From Bacteroidota bacterium (GTDB taxonomy: Bacteria; Bacteroidota; Bacteroidia; Bacteroidales; Prolixibacteraceae): DNA of 48,996 bases. Within the stretch, counting starts at the first letter, position 1. Each line of letters starts with the position of its first letter. Below are positions 22,928-31,651 of this stretch, in pieces. The notes under the pieces were generated by a model. It searched no databases. It saw only the letters and a program-made list of their open reading frames with translations, and was not told the origin of the DNA. The DNA is taken from assembly GCA_030684645.1 (NCBI GenBank), contig JAUXUF010000055.1:1-48996 (forward strand), in the 5' to 3' direction. Made by a program: the position numbers and the translations under genes.

Positions 22928-25849
22928 TTACTTCGCCAAAGCCTCCCACATCACCTCTACCGGATGCAATACTTTTCTTCCGGTTCCATCTTCGATATGA
23001 TGCCTGCAGGATGTTCCGGGGGCAGCAATAATTTCTTCGGAAGTAGATTTTCTGACTGCCGGGAACAAATCCAGTTCGCCGATTTGCATACTCAATTCGT
23101 AATGTTCTTTTTCGTAGCCAAAAGATCCGGCCATTCCGCAGCAGCCACTTTTGATTTCCTGAACGGAGTAATTGACAGGCAGTTCAAGCATTTTTTTTGT
23201 TGGCATGGTAGAGGCAATTGCTTTTTGCTGGCAATGTCCATGCAAACGGATGTTTTTTTCATCAGCACAAAATTGATCACTCCGGATGTTTCCCTTTTCC
23301 ATTTCCAGGACCAGAAATTCTTCCAGCATCAAGGTGTTTTTAGCCAGGTTCCGGGCTTTCTCCTGAAGGTGTGAATCAACCAGTTCGGGATATTCATCCC
23401 GGAAGGTCAATATAGTGGACGGTTCAATTCCAATCAACGGAGTTTCTGCCAAAATTATTCCGGAGAGTTGTTCTACATTGAAATTGGCGATCTGTTTGGC
23501 TTTGCGAAGCAATCCTTTGGAAAGGAAAGTTCGTCCGCTTTCCAGATGATTAGGAATCGCCACTTCATAACCCAGTTTATTCAGCAGCAGAATTGCTTTG
23601 ATCCCGATATGACTTTCATTGAAATTGGTAAACTCGTCGGCAAAGAGATATACTTTCCCAATTTTTTCCTTCCCCAATGAAATCGGTTCGCGGTACCATT
23701 TTCGTAAACTCAGTTTTGAAAGTTTGGGTATTTGTCGTTCAGCGGCAAAACCGATGGCTTTTTTGAACAGGTTGGTTGAGGTAATCAGGTTGGAAATAGG
23801 CCTGAAAACCAGTCCCAGTCGGTTGATCCTTGGTAAATAAGCGATGAGTAGGGAACGCAATGGAATATGATGCTGATTGTAATATTGCTGCAAAAATTCA
23901 GCTTTGAATTTGGCCATGTCGATATTCGACGGGCATTCCGATTTACAGGCTTTGCACGACAAGCAGAGGTCGAGAACCTGCAGCACTTCTTCCGAACCGA
24001 ATACATCGGCTTTCTGCGGCCGCGTCAGGTATTCACGCAATACGTTGGCACGTGCACGTGTGGATTTATCTTCGTCACGCGTGGCCATGTATGACGGGCA
24101 CATGGTCCCGCCGATGAGCTTGCTTTTGCGGCAGTCGCCCGCCCCGCTGCACATTTCGACCGATTGAAGCAAATCGCCGTGTGGAGCATAATCAAACAAT
24201 GTATTCGCTTTAAATGAAGGCTGTCCCATTAACAGCCGCAAATCTTTGGTAATGGGTGGTGTGTCCACAATTTTTCCCGGATTCAAAATATTTTGCGGAT
24301 CCCAGGTGTGTTTTAATTTGCGGATCAGTTCGTAATTGTTTTCTCCAAGCATCAGTGGGATAAATTCACCGCGCAACCGGCCGTCTCCATGTTCACCGCT
24401 CAGTGAACCCCGGTACTTTTTTACCAGTTGAGCAACTTTCAGGGCAAGGGATTGATAGATCAGGACATCTTCCGGATCTTTCAGGTTCAGGAGCGGTCGA
24501 AGGTGCAATTCGCCGGTGGCAATATGACCATAATACACACACGTCAATTGGTATTGGGCAATGATCTGGTCGAATTCCCGGATATAAGCGGGCAAATAAT
24601 CAGGTGCAACAGCAGTATCTTCAATTACTGTCACATTACGTTTGTTGCCCGGAATGTTCGAAAGCAAACCCAATCCGGCCTTGCGTAGTTCCCATATTTT
24701 CCGGATGCTTTCATTCTCGGTAAAGAGTGGAAAATGATAGCCGTAACCTGCTTTTCGGAGATCTTCTTCCAGTTTTGCAGCTTTTTCCTGAATTTCGGTT
24801 TCAGTTTCAGCTGAAAATTCGATGGTCAGGATCGCCTTTGGATGGCCTTCGATAAAAAATCGGTTTTTCCGCTGTTCGATGTTTTCGAGTGTGCAATTCA
24901 GTATAATGTCGTCAGTCAGTTCAATGGCATCCGGTTGATGCCCGAGTGCAATGATGTTGCCATAAAAAGCATCTTCGAGCGAGTTGAAATGTGCACAAAC
25001 CAATCCCTGAAATGGGGGGGGAAGAGCAATCAGGTTTAACTTTATTTTGGTCACAAACATTAAGGTGCCTTCAGATCCGGCCAGTAGTTTGCAGAAATTG
25101 AACGGTTTTCCATTATTCGTAAACGGATCGGTTTCGAGCAGCATGTCGAGCGCATAGCCGTTGTTTCTCCGGGTTACTTTCGGGTCAGGAAATTCGCTTC
25201 TTATTTTCTGCTGATTGAATTCATTAGAGAGCGTTTTCTGAATATTCCGGTAGATTTTCGTTTCCAGAATCTCCGGATCTCCTGCGCATTTGGCATCAAA
25301 TTGTTGGGTAGTCAGCGCTTTGAATTCTACATCCGAACCATCTGAAAGAATACCTTCGGCGGCCAGAATATGCTCCCGGGTACTTCCGTATATCAGCGAA
25401 TGCAGTCCGCACGAATTGTTTCCCACCATTCCGCCGATGCAGCAACGGTTGGCTGTCGAAGTTTCAGGGGCAAACTGCAATCCGTGTTTCGAAAGAAACT
25501 GGTTCAGTTCGGCCAGCACTACGCCAGGTTCCACTTCCACCCAGCATTCAGTTACGTTCAGTTCACCAATTTTATTCAGGTATTTCGAAATGTCAACTAC
25601 AATTCCCGGACCGACCACCTGACCAGCCAGCGAAGTCCCCCCGGCTCGCGGAATCACCGAAGTTCCTGTCTGACGGGCAAATCCGATGATTTTACGGATG
25701 TCTTCCTTATTTTTGGGCCGCGTTACAGCCACCGGGATTTCGCGATACGACGAAGCATCAGTGGCATAAATCACCCGCTGTACCTGATCGGTAAATACAT
25801 CGCCATCGAGCGATTGTTTGAGCGTAAAAAAAGGATCGGTAGGTTTCAT
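22928..25849 (-). CDS. FAD-binding and Fe-S-binding oxidoreductase (D-lactate/2-hydroxyacid dehydrogenase type)
   Basis: 973 residues with two fused halves. The N-terminal FAD_binding_4 domain (about 35-270) shows PRAGGTSLAGQVVGPGIVVD and CCIGGMVGNNSCG. The FAD oxidase C domain follows, with SGEHGDGRLRGEF near 480. The second half has the Fe-S cysteines CSGAGDCRKSKLIGGTMCP (about 568-586) and CLSCKACKSECP (about 633-644). It ends in a heterodisulfide-reductase-like CCG region with HGHCQQKA and GCCGMAGSFGYE. By family this oxidises a D-2-hydroxyacid such as D-lactate or D-2-hydroxyglutarate and passes electrons through the clusters. The exact substrate cannot be read from sequence. It stands alone on the minus strand. 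Confidence 0.88.
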   Translation of the reverse strand: MKPTDPFFTLKQSLDGDVFTDQVQRVIYATDASSYREIPVAVTRPKNKEDIRKIIGFARQTGTSVIPRAGGTSLAGQVVGPGIVVDISKYLNKIGELNVTECWVEVEPGVVLAELNQFLSKHGLQFAPETSTANRCCIGGMVGNNSCGLHSLIYGSTREHILAAEGILSDGSDVEFKALTTQQFDAKCAGDPEILETKIYRNIQKTLSNEFNQQKIRSEFPDPKVTRRNNGYALDMLLETDPFTNNGKPFNFCKLLAGSEGTLMFVTKIKLNLIALPPPFQGLVCAHFNSLEDAFYGNIIALGHQPDAIELTDDIILNCTLENIEQRKNRFFIEGHPKAILTIEFSAETETEIQEKAAKLEEDLRKAGYGYHFPLFTENESIRKIWELRKAGLGLLSNIPGNKRNVTVIEDTAVAPDYLPAYIREFDQIIAQYQLTCVYYGHIATGELHLRPLLNLKDPEDVLIYQSLALKVAQLVKKYRGSLSGEHGDGRLRGEFIPLMLGENNYELIRKLKHTWDPQNILNPGKIVDTPPITKDLRLLMGQPSFKANTLFDYAPHGDLLQSVEMCSGAGDCRKSKLIGGTMCPSYMATRDEDKSTRARANVLREYLTRPQKADVFGSEEVLQVLDLCLSCKACKSECPSNIDMAKFKAEFLQQYYNQHHIPLRSLLIAYLPRINRLGLVFRPISNLITSTNLFKKAIGFAAERQIPKLSKLSLRKWYREPISLGKEKIGKVYLFADEFTNFNESHIGIKAILLLNKLGYEVAIPNHLESGRTFLSKGLLRKAKQIANFNVEQLSGIILAETPLIGIEPSTILTFRDEYPELVDSHLQEKARNLAKNTLMLEEFLVLEMEKGNIRSDQFCADEKNIRLHGHCQQKAIASTMPTKKMLELPVNYSVQEIKSGCCGMAGSFGYEKEHYELSMQIGELDLFPAVRKSTSEEIIAAPGTSCRHHIEDGTGRKVLHPVEVMWEALAK

Positions 25850-25882
25850 ATTTCAAAAATAGCGTTTTAGTTAGAACTAGGA

Positions 25883-26085
25883 TTGCACCGTAGGTGCAAA
25901 ATGTTTATGACCCCCAATAAAATTGGGGGATAAAGGCCAACTCCTGGCTAAAGAACCCGTTCTAGGGTTCAATATTATCGCGAGACAATGGTATTCAACC
26001 CGTTTCCGGGTTGTTATGGTCACTCCTTCCGCATTCCCCCACCAAACGGTGGGGGTCATTAATATTAATCCACCATTGGTGGATT
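25883..26085. repeat. Array of seven distinct hairpins
   Basis: Successive palindromes: TTGCACC-GTA-GGTGCAA (25883-25899), CCCCCAAT/ATTGGGGG (25911-25929), GCCA/TGGC (25936-25948), GAACCC/GGGTTC (25953-25970), CAACCCG/CGGGTTG (25996-26013), CCCCCACC/GGTGGGGG (26036-26055) and AATCCACC/GGTGGATT (26067-26085). Stem sequences differ, but all are C-rich on the left and G-rich on the right, with short loops. There are no direct repeats or spacers, so it is not CRISPR. It occupies most of the gap before the WYL regulator. Its function is unknown. Confidence 0.8.
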
Positions 26086-26188
26086 TCCTTTGCCTTCATC
26101 AACCAGAGTTTTTTGAATATTTGGTCAGTTACTAAATTGAAAAATTGAAATTTTTAGAACTATGCAGTGTTTTGGCATATAGTCATTG

Positions 26189-26196
26189 TAACTTTG
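26189..26196 (+). promoter_or_regulatory. -7 element upstream of the WYL regulator
   Basis: TAACTTTG matches TAnnTTTG, 30 bases before the ATG. TTTG at 26171-26174 could be the -33 element, but the 14-base spacing is short. It is the only such match in this gap on the plus strand, so it is the likely promoter of the four-gene cassette. Confidence 0.45.
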
Positions 26197-26225
26197 ATCC
26201 GGAAAACAAATTATAAACGATTACT

Positions 26226-27128
26226 ATGGCTAAAGAATTATTCAACAGGTATATATGGCTGACTGACACAGTTTACAAAGCAGGTCGGATAACTTTTGCT
26301 GAAATAAACAGAAAATGGAAAAGAAGCAGTCATTCTGATGGAAATGAAATTGCCCTGAGAACTTTTCACAATCACCGAACCGCGATAGCGGAAATATTTG
26401 GGATTTTGATTTCATGTGATGGCCGGACGAATGAATATTACATTGAAAATGCTCAGGAAATTGGCAAAAATACCTTGATTCACTGGTTACTAAATAGTAT
26501 TTCAATCAGCAATATGATTCGGAATAGCGTAACAATCCAAGACCGGATCATACTGGAAAATATACCCTCGGCGCAAAAATTTTTAGGCGATATTGTAGAT
26601 GCCATGCGCGAAAACCGGGTTTTACAGGTTTTCTATCTTCCGTTTGATAAAGACACAGCTTTAGAAATTGAATTACAACCCTATTTTGTAAAGCTTTTTA
26701 ACCGGCGCTGGTATATTTTTGGCCGTTCGGCTGATTCTGATGTGGTAAAAGTTTATGCACTCGACCGGATTGAAAAGTTGATCATTACAGATCGTTTATT
26801 TGCCCTTCCCGAAGATTTTTCGCCCGACAACCATTTGTACAATTCAATAGGAATCATGAAGGTTGAAGCTGTCAAACCCAATGATATTGTGATAAAAGCC
26901 TTCGGAAACCATCCTAAATATCTGCGATCATTGCCGTTGCATCATTCGCAGACAGAGATTGAAACATCAGCAGATTATTCGCTCTTCAAATGCCGGCTTG
27001 CCCCAACCTACGATTTTTACCAGGATGTGTTCAGTCGGCGCGAACAGGTTGAAATCGTTTCGCCACCAGAAGTTCGTAATGAGTTTAAACGGATATTAAC
27101 CCAAATCTCAAAATCGTATGGAAACTGA
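26226..27128 (+). CDS. WYL-domain transcriptional regulator
   Basis: 300 residues. An N-terminal winged-helix region (about 8-72) is followed by a WYL domain (about 125-195) with QPYFVKLFNRRWYIFGRS, in which W162-Y163-I164 stands for the name motif, and R181 in ALDRI. A C-terminal WCX-like region (about 205-295) completes the fold. Proteins of this layout, such as BrxR and CapW, bind DNA and often control phage-defence loci, sensing an unknown ligand through WYL. It is the first gene of a tight cassette: the next ORF overlaps it by 11 bases. It could also be an unlinked general regulator, but the overlap argues for a shared unit. Confidence 0.88.
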   Translation: MAKELFNRYIWLTDTVYKAGRITFAEINRKWKRSSHSDGNEIALRTFHNHRTAIAEIFGILISCDGRTNEYYIENAQEIGKNTLIHWLLNSISISNMIRNSVTIQDRIILENIPSAQKFLGDIVDAMRENRVLQVFYLPFDKDTALEIELQPYFVKLFNRRWYIFGRSADSDVVKVYALDRIEKLIITDRLFALPEDFSPDNHLYNSIGIMKVEAVKPNDIVIKAFGNHPKYLRSLPLHHSQTEIETSADYSLFKCRLAPTYDFYQDVFSRREQVEIVSPPEVRNEFKRILTQISKSYGN

Positions 27129-27495
27129 AAAGAAGAGACGGTTCGGACCTTTAGTTTTTTTTCTTGTCGTTGAGCTGCTGTTTATTGTTTCGAATCCGAG
27201 CCCGAAAATGCACCTCGATTATATCAGGGGAACCATTTTGAACGAGATTGATACGGGTTCTTCCACCTTGAACAAAAGCATTAATACGCTGGCCGAGAGT
27301 AGTATTGGGCAAGATTTAATCAACAACTATTTGAGCATGTATTTTAAACAGACGAGCTATCTGTTTTTTTCGGTGACCGAGAAAAAGGTTGAAGGGGAAT
27401 GGCAAGTTATGGCCATTGGGGTATTGGGAAATATTATCTCCTGGAAGAATATTAAAAATGGAATAGATCACATTATGAACAAATTAGATTTGTAA
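27118..27495 (+). CDS. Small membrane-anchored protein of unknown function
   Basis: 125 residues. A single hydrophobic segment at about 10-26 follows a basic N terminus (KKRR), so it is either a signal anchor or an uncleaved signal peptide with the rest outside the cytoplasm. The motif SNPSPKMH just after the membrane segment recalls DUF4359-type small proteins, but I cannot confirm that. The remainder is soluble and mixed alpha/beta in character, with no catalytic motif. The start overlaps the end of the WYL gene by 11 bases, implying translational coupling. It may be the membrane component of the cassette. Confidence 0.75.
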   Translation: METEKKRRFGPLVFFLVVELLFIVSNPSPKMHLDYIRGTILNEIDTGSSTLNKSINTLAESSIGQDLINNYLSMYFKQTSYLFFSVTEKKVEGEWQVMAIGVLGNIISWKNIKNGIDHIMNKLDL

Positions 27496-27528
27496 CTTAG
27501 AGGAAAATAAAACTTAATAAAAAATACT

Positions 27529-28209
27529 ATGGAAATAGAAGAAAAATTGAATAGGATTTTGGTTACACCTAAATCGGATGAAAATATTCATCCATCAAAA
27601 CCCGGCAGCTTTAAAGAGGCAATAGCAGACACTTCAGAGAAGGCTTATCAAAGAGCAATACTATTTGGTAGAAGTACAATACTAAATGATAAACCGAATC
27701 AACAAGTTCACTGGTATGATATAGAATTGCCTGTCGTTCTAAATAAAAATAGCAGGAGACCATGTATTGATTTAATCGGACATGATAGCAGAAGATTTGT
27801 TCTTTGTGAACTAAAATTTGGCAATAATAAATCTGATAGTCCGATTGCTGCTGTTCGTGAATTGCTTGAATATTACCGTTTAATTATAATAAACTCTAAA
27901 TATTTAGATCAATATAAGATACACCATAAAAATTCGATATGTAATGAACATACTTGGAATTGGGCATCGATATTAGAAAACATTCCTTTAATTCTAATCG
28001 CGGCAAATGAAGGATATTGGAAGCATTGGAGAAAAACAACAACGATAGATTATGAAGATCAATTAAAACAGATAAAATTGTGGTCTAATGAATTAGGACT
28101 TGATATCGCTCTATATGAAACAAAAGATTATGATTTCAAAAGTCAAAGGAACAACAAACCCTCCTATTGGCCTAAATTAGAGATACTAATGAACCATGGA
28201 TTCGTATAA
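27529..28209 (+). CDS. Putative PD-(D/E)XK-fold nuclease
   Basis: 226 residues and not a named family to me. A typical PD-(D/E)XK core is visible: CIDLIGHDSRRFVLCELKFG, giving D81 and the E94-x-K96 pair on successive strands, followed by a helix (AAVRELLEYYRLI). An upstream helix with K38-AYQ-R42 could supply the family's leading polar residue. The gene is visibly more AT-rich than its neighbours, with many AAA, ATA and AAT codons, consistent with horizontal acquisition. It starts 33 bases after the membrane protein gene, and its last 14 bases overlap the next gene. Nuclease activity is inferred from the motif alone; DNA or RNA preference is unknown. Confidence 0.65.
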   Translation: MEIEEKLNRILVTPKSDENIHPSKPGSFKEAIADTSEKAYQRAILFGRSTILNDKPNQQVHWYDIELPVVLNKNSRRPCIDLIGHDSRRFVLCELKFGNNKSDSPIAAVRELLEYYRLIIINSKYLDQYKIHHKNSICNEHTWNWASILENIPLILIAANEGYWKHWRKTTTIDYEDQLKQIKLWSNELGLDIALYETKDYDFKSQRNNKPSYWPKLEILMNHGFV

Positions 28210-29425
28210 ATTAACTATTACCGTCCACCGTGGCACCAACGAAATTGGCGGTAGCTGTGTTGAAATTGCCACCGCCAATACTCGGATATTGATTGACATT
28301 GGGCTACCGCTCGATAGCGTTGTGAAAAAGCTGGAAGATTTGAAACAATATCTTCCTGAAATTGAAGGGCATATTGATGCGGTGTTTATCAGCCATTACC
28401 ATCTCGATCATCATGGATTGGTCTCAGAAATTGACCCGTCCATCCCGGTTTATGTCAGTGCCGGAACTGCAAAGATGTTCGGAATCAATGCGATTTTTCT
28501 GAATAAACCAAAAGTTGAAAATCTCCGGATTATTGATATGAAAACTCCTGTAACTGTTGGCGATATTAAGATTTCAGCTTTTACTGTTGATCATTCGGCT
28601 TACGATGCAATGGCATTTCTGATCGAAGCCGAAGGCAAGCAAATTTTGTATAGTGGCGATATTCGGACTCATGGTGTAAAAGGAAACCTTTATCAAAACC
28701 TGCCGCAAAACGTTGACTACCTGATTTTGGAGGGAACCAATATTGGTAAATCAGAAAGCAGAAGCAAAACCGAAAAAGAGATTAAAGATCAGTTTGTTGA
28801 GCTATTCAGGAAATCCCCTGATAGGATCAATTACGTATGGTCTTCAGGTCAGAATATTGACAGGCTGGTTCAGATATACATTGCCTGCCGCACAACAGGA
28901 AGAACGTTTGTTGCAGATTTGTACGTGGCTAATGTGCTGCATGAAATACATCAATTAAATGCAAACATTCCTTCTCCTTATTCACATTCTAATTTTCGGG
29001 TTTGGTATGCAAAATATCAGGAATTGAAGGAAAATGAGAATCTCGCATTCCGATTGAAACGCTTCAAAATTAAAAGCAAGGAAATAGCCGAATCTCTTGG
29101 AAAATACGTGGTTCTCGTCCGTCCGTCTCTATTAAAATATATCCAAAAAATTAATGCAGCACAAGCTAATGTAGTTACTTCTATTTGGAAAGACTATGAA
29201 ATCCGGACAGAAAATGAAGCATTTTTTGATTGGGTTGACCAAAAAGGCTACAAAAGAACCCACTACCATACCAGTGGCCATGCCGATCAAACTGGCATAC
29301 AAAAGATTGTCGCGCATATTTCTCCAAAAGCTATAATTCCTATTCATACCGTCAATAAAGCTATGTACAGCGAATTGTTTGATCATGTAGTATTGCTGGA
29401 TGATGGTGAAGCGTATGAGTTTTAG
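28196..29425 (+). CDS. Metallo-beta-lactamase-fold hydrolase, beta-CASP/RNase J-like
   Basis: 409 residues. The metal site motif HYHLDHHG places H67, H69, D71 and H72 as ligands, with later ligands in VDHSAYD, YSGDIRTHG and, near the end, IPIHT. An insertion of about 150 residues between the metal motifs (about 190-330), followed by HTSGHADQTG, is the beta-CASP arrangement found in RNase J and CPSF-type nucleases. It is shorter than true RNase J (about 550 residues) and lacks the C-terminal domain of that enzyme. It overlaps the putative PD-(D/E)XK gene by 14 bases, so the two are probably translated together. Acting on nucleic acid is likely by fold; the substrate is unknown. Confidence 0.82.
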   Translation: MDSYKLTITVHRGTNEIGGSCVEIATANTRILIDIGLPLDSVVKKLEDLKQYLPEIEGHIDAVFISHYHLDHHGLVSEIDPSIPVYVSAGTAKMFGINAIFLNKPKVENLRIIDMKTPVTVGDIKISAFTVDHSAYDAMAFLIEAEGKQILYSGDIRTHGVKGNLYQNLPQNVDYLILEGTNIGKSESRSKTEKEIKDQFVELFRKSPDRINYVWSSGQNIDRLVQIYIACRTTGRTFVADLYVANVLHEIHQLNANIPSPYSHSNFRVWYAKYQELKENENLAFRLKRFKIKSKEIAESLGKYVVLVRPSLLKYIQKINAAQANVVTSIWKDYEIRTENEAFFDWVDQKGYKRTHYHTSGHADQTGIQKIVAHISPKAIIPIHTVNKAMYSELFDHVVLLDDGEAYEF

Positions 29426-29568
29426 TAGTTCTAATTTCCTCAAAAACTAATTTTCCAAACATTTTCCAATTATCAAATAGCAGGTTTATTTGGGTGAATT
29501 CTGTTTGGATTCTGTAAATTCAGCCAATATTTTTTTCAAATCGAAGGTACAGCTCGCTATATTTTAAG

Positions 29569-29576
29569 TACTTTTG
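29569..29576 (+). promoter_or_regulatory. -7 element upstream of pta
   Basis: TACTTTTG matches TAnnTTTG, placing the transcription start near 29583 and giving a 5' leader of about 35 bases before the pta ATG. No good -33 TTTG was seen. It separates the acetate/butyrate genes from the cassette upstream. Confidence 0.5.
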
Positions 29577-29616
29577 CTTCGAATATTTTACCCGATAGTT
29601 TAAACTTTAAATAACG

Positions 29617-30621
29617 ATGGAAATCTTAAAACGTATCTATCAAAACGCCCAAAAATACCAGAAAAGAATCGTATTACCTGAAGGGGCAGAGCCAAGAACA
29701 TTACGTGCAACAGAAATAATTATGAACCAAAATATGGCTCAGCTTATTCTTTTGGGAAATCCGGAAGAAATTCACAAAGCTGCCGAAGAGATTGGAGTTA
29801 ATATTGAAGGAGTTGCAATTGTTGATCCCAAAACTGATCCGAGGCGGGAAGTGTATGCCGGTTTGATGGTTGAAATCCGTAAAGAAAAAGGCCTGACTCG
29901 AGAAGCGGCACTTGAATTGCTTAATGATCCTTTATATTTTGCTCCCTTGATGATCAAAAACGGTGATGCTGACGGAGAATTGGCAGGCGCTATCAATGCC
30001 ACCGGCGACGTGCTTCGTCCGGCATTCCAATATATTAAAACATTGCCAGGCGTAAGTGTCGTTTCAGGAGCATTTTTGATGTTTGTGAACGATCCGCATT
30101 TTGGCCACGATGGTATCCTGGTTTTTGCCGATTGTGCAGTAATGCCTGATCCAAACGAACAGCAACTGGCTGAAATAGCAGTAACCACGGCAAGAACAGC
30201 CAAAGCAATTATCGGGATGGACCCACGTGTAGCCATGCTGAGTTTCTCAACCATGGGAAGCGCCCAGCATCCGTTGGTCGATAAAATGATGAATGCCACC
30301 CGTATTGCCCGCGAAATGGATCCGGAATTAAAAATTGACGGTGAGATGCAGCTCGATGCCGCATTAATTCCTGAAGTCGGAAGGTTGAAAGCGCCAAACA
30401 GCGAAGTAGCAGGCCGTGCAAATATCCTGGTTTTTCCTGGTCTTGAGGCTGCCAACATCGGCTACAAGCTGGTTCAGCGTCTCGGGAAGGCAGAAGCGGT
30501 AGGACCGATACTTCAGGGAATGGCTGCCCCTATCAATGATCTTTCCAGAGGATGTTCGGTAAACGATATCGTTAATATGGTGGCCATTACTGCAAATCAG
30601 GCAGCTGCCCTTTTTGAATAA
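29617..30621 (+). CDS. pta: Phosphate acetyltransferase
   Basis: It interconverts acetyl-CoA and acetyl phosphate. The 334-residue short form consists only of the PTA_PTB catalytic domain, without the N-terminal regulatory domains of E. coli Pta. Characteristic segments are RIVLPEGAEPRTLRA near 17, NATGDVLRPAFQYIKT near 127, GSAQHPLVDKM near 208 and LVFPGLEAANIGYKL near 270. It leads the run pta, hydroxyacyl-CoA dehydrogenase, ackA, with gaps of 21 and 40 bases, so acetyl phosphate made here is used by AckA for ATP. It has its own promoter element upstream. Confidence 0.95.
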   Translation: MEILKRIYQNAQKYQKRIVLPEGAEPRTLRATEIIMNQNMAQLILLGNPEEIHKAAEEIGVNIEGVAIVDPKTDPRREVYAGLMVEIRKEKGLTREAALELLNDPLYFAPLMIKNGDADGELAGAINATGDVLRPAFQYIKTLPGVSVVSGAFLMFVNDPHFGHDGILVFADCAVMPDPNEQQLAEIAVTTARTAKAIIGMDPRVAMLSFSTMGSAQHPLVDKMMNATRIAREMDPELKIDGEMQLDAALIPEVGRLKAPNSEVAGRANILVFPGLEAANIGYKLVQRLGKAEAVGPILQGMAAPINDLSRGCSVNDIVNMVAITANQAAALFE

Positions 30622-30642
30622 CCAAATGTCAAAATCATAATC

Positions 30643-31611
30643 ATGTCGAGCGAAGTAATTTACGAGCCAATTGAAGAATTCGGTTTAAGTAAAAAAAATG
30701 TCAGCAGAACCTTATTTTCTAAAATAGGTATTATCGGTTGTGGTCTGGTTGGTCAGAACATAGCACGGGTGGCTAGTTTCTACGGAATAGAAGTTGCCTT
30801 TATTGAAGTTTCCGAAGACAAAATTCATGATGCTAACAAGAACATTGAAAAGGTTTTGGATGAGCGAATTGAACATTGGGGAATAACCAGTGGCGAAAAA
30901 CGTGCAATAATGTCGAGAATTAAGGGATCGCTTGATTATCAGGACTTGAAGGATTGCGATTTTGTGATTGAAGCCATCAGGGCAGTTGACCGTGGCGGAA
31001 AAATAAGGGAACGGAAAGAAATTTTTCAAAGAATTGAAGAAGTAGTTGACAAGGAATGTATCATTGCAACCAATTCAACCACGATTATAATTACCGAGCT
31101 GTCATCTGACCTTATTCACCGCGATCGCTGTGTCAGCCTTCATTTCTTTGTTTCGTCGCAGGAAGCACGGATTGTTGAAGTAGTCCGTAGTTTATATACT
31201 TCAGAAGAGTCTTACCAGAAAGTTTGCCAGTTTGTTAAAATGATAAACCGGAAGATGGTTCATGTACAGGAATCGGCAGGATTGGTAAGTATCCGCATTT
31301 TCGTTGTCTGGCTGAATGAAGCTTGTGAAATATTAATGGAAGGGATTTCGAACGTTGAAGACATTGATCAGACCATGAAAATTGGTTTTGGCATGCGTAT
31401 GGGGCCGTTCGAAGTGGCTGACAAAATGGGACTCGATAAAGTTGTCCGCTGGATGGACAACATTTACAATGAGTTTGGAGATATACACTATAAACCCAAT
31501 CCATACCTCCGGAGATTGGTACGTGCCAAACATTTGGGATTAGAATCAGGAGAAGGCTTCTATAAATATGACGAGAACGGAAAGAGGATTGTTCAGGAAA
31601 GCCAAATTTGA
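30643..31611 (+). CDS. 3-hydroxyacyl-CoA dehydrogenase family protein (divergent)
   Basis: 322 residues with an N-terminal extension of about 26 before the Rossmann motif KIGIIGCGLVGQNIA. The 3HCDH NAD-binding domain covers about 27-205 and the C-terminal helical domain 210-305. Of the usual catalytic set, S145 (TNSTT), H167 (LHFF) and E179 (IVEVV) are present. The expected asparagine in the GFxVNR segment is replaced: the sequence reads AGLVSIR. By context, between pta and ackA and near ptb-buk, it may act in butyrate formation (3-hydroxybutyryl-CoA). The changed site leaves open a different acyl-CoA substrate or altered activity. No thiolase, crotonase or butyryl-CoA dehydrogenase is in the window. 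Confidence 0.8.
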   Translation: MSSEVIYEPIEEFGLSKKNVSRTLFSKIGIIGCGLVGQNIARVASFYGIEVAFIEVSEDKIHDANKNIEKVLDERIEHWGITSGEKRAIMSRIKGSLDYQDLKDCDFVIEAIRAVDRGGKIRERKEIFQRIEEVVDKECIIATNSTTIIITELSSDLIHRDRCVSLHFFVSSQEARIVEVVRSLYTSEESYQKVCQFVKMINRKMVHVQESAGLVSIRIFVVWLNEACEILMEGISNVEDIDQTMKIGFGMRMGPFEVADKMGLDKVVRWMDNIYNEFGDIHYKPNPYLRRLVRAKHLGLESGEGFYKYDENGKRIVQESQI

Positions 31612-31651
31612 TGATTTCCATCAAACCGATCATAAAATAAAAAGAAATAGC

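Noticed and set aside
25883-26085. CRISPR array
   Set aside because: The seven hairpins differ in sequence and spacing, there are no repeated units or unique spacers, and no cas gene is present.
25850-29600. Toxin-antitoxin module
   Set aside because: No small toxin/antitoxin pair is present; the genes are larger and match a regulator, a membrane protein and two putative nucleases.
29772-30458. 228-codon minus-strand frame
   Set aside because: It is antisense to pta; low-complexity Ser/Ala/Thr-rich translation is typical of a shadow frame.
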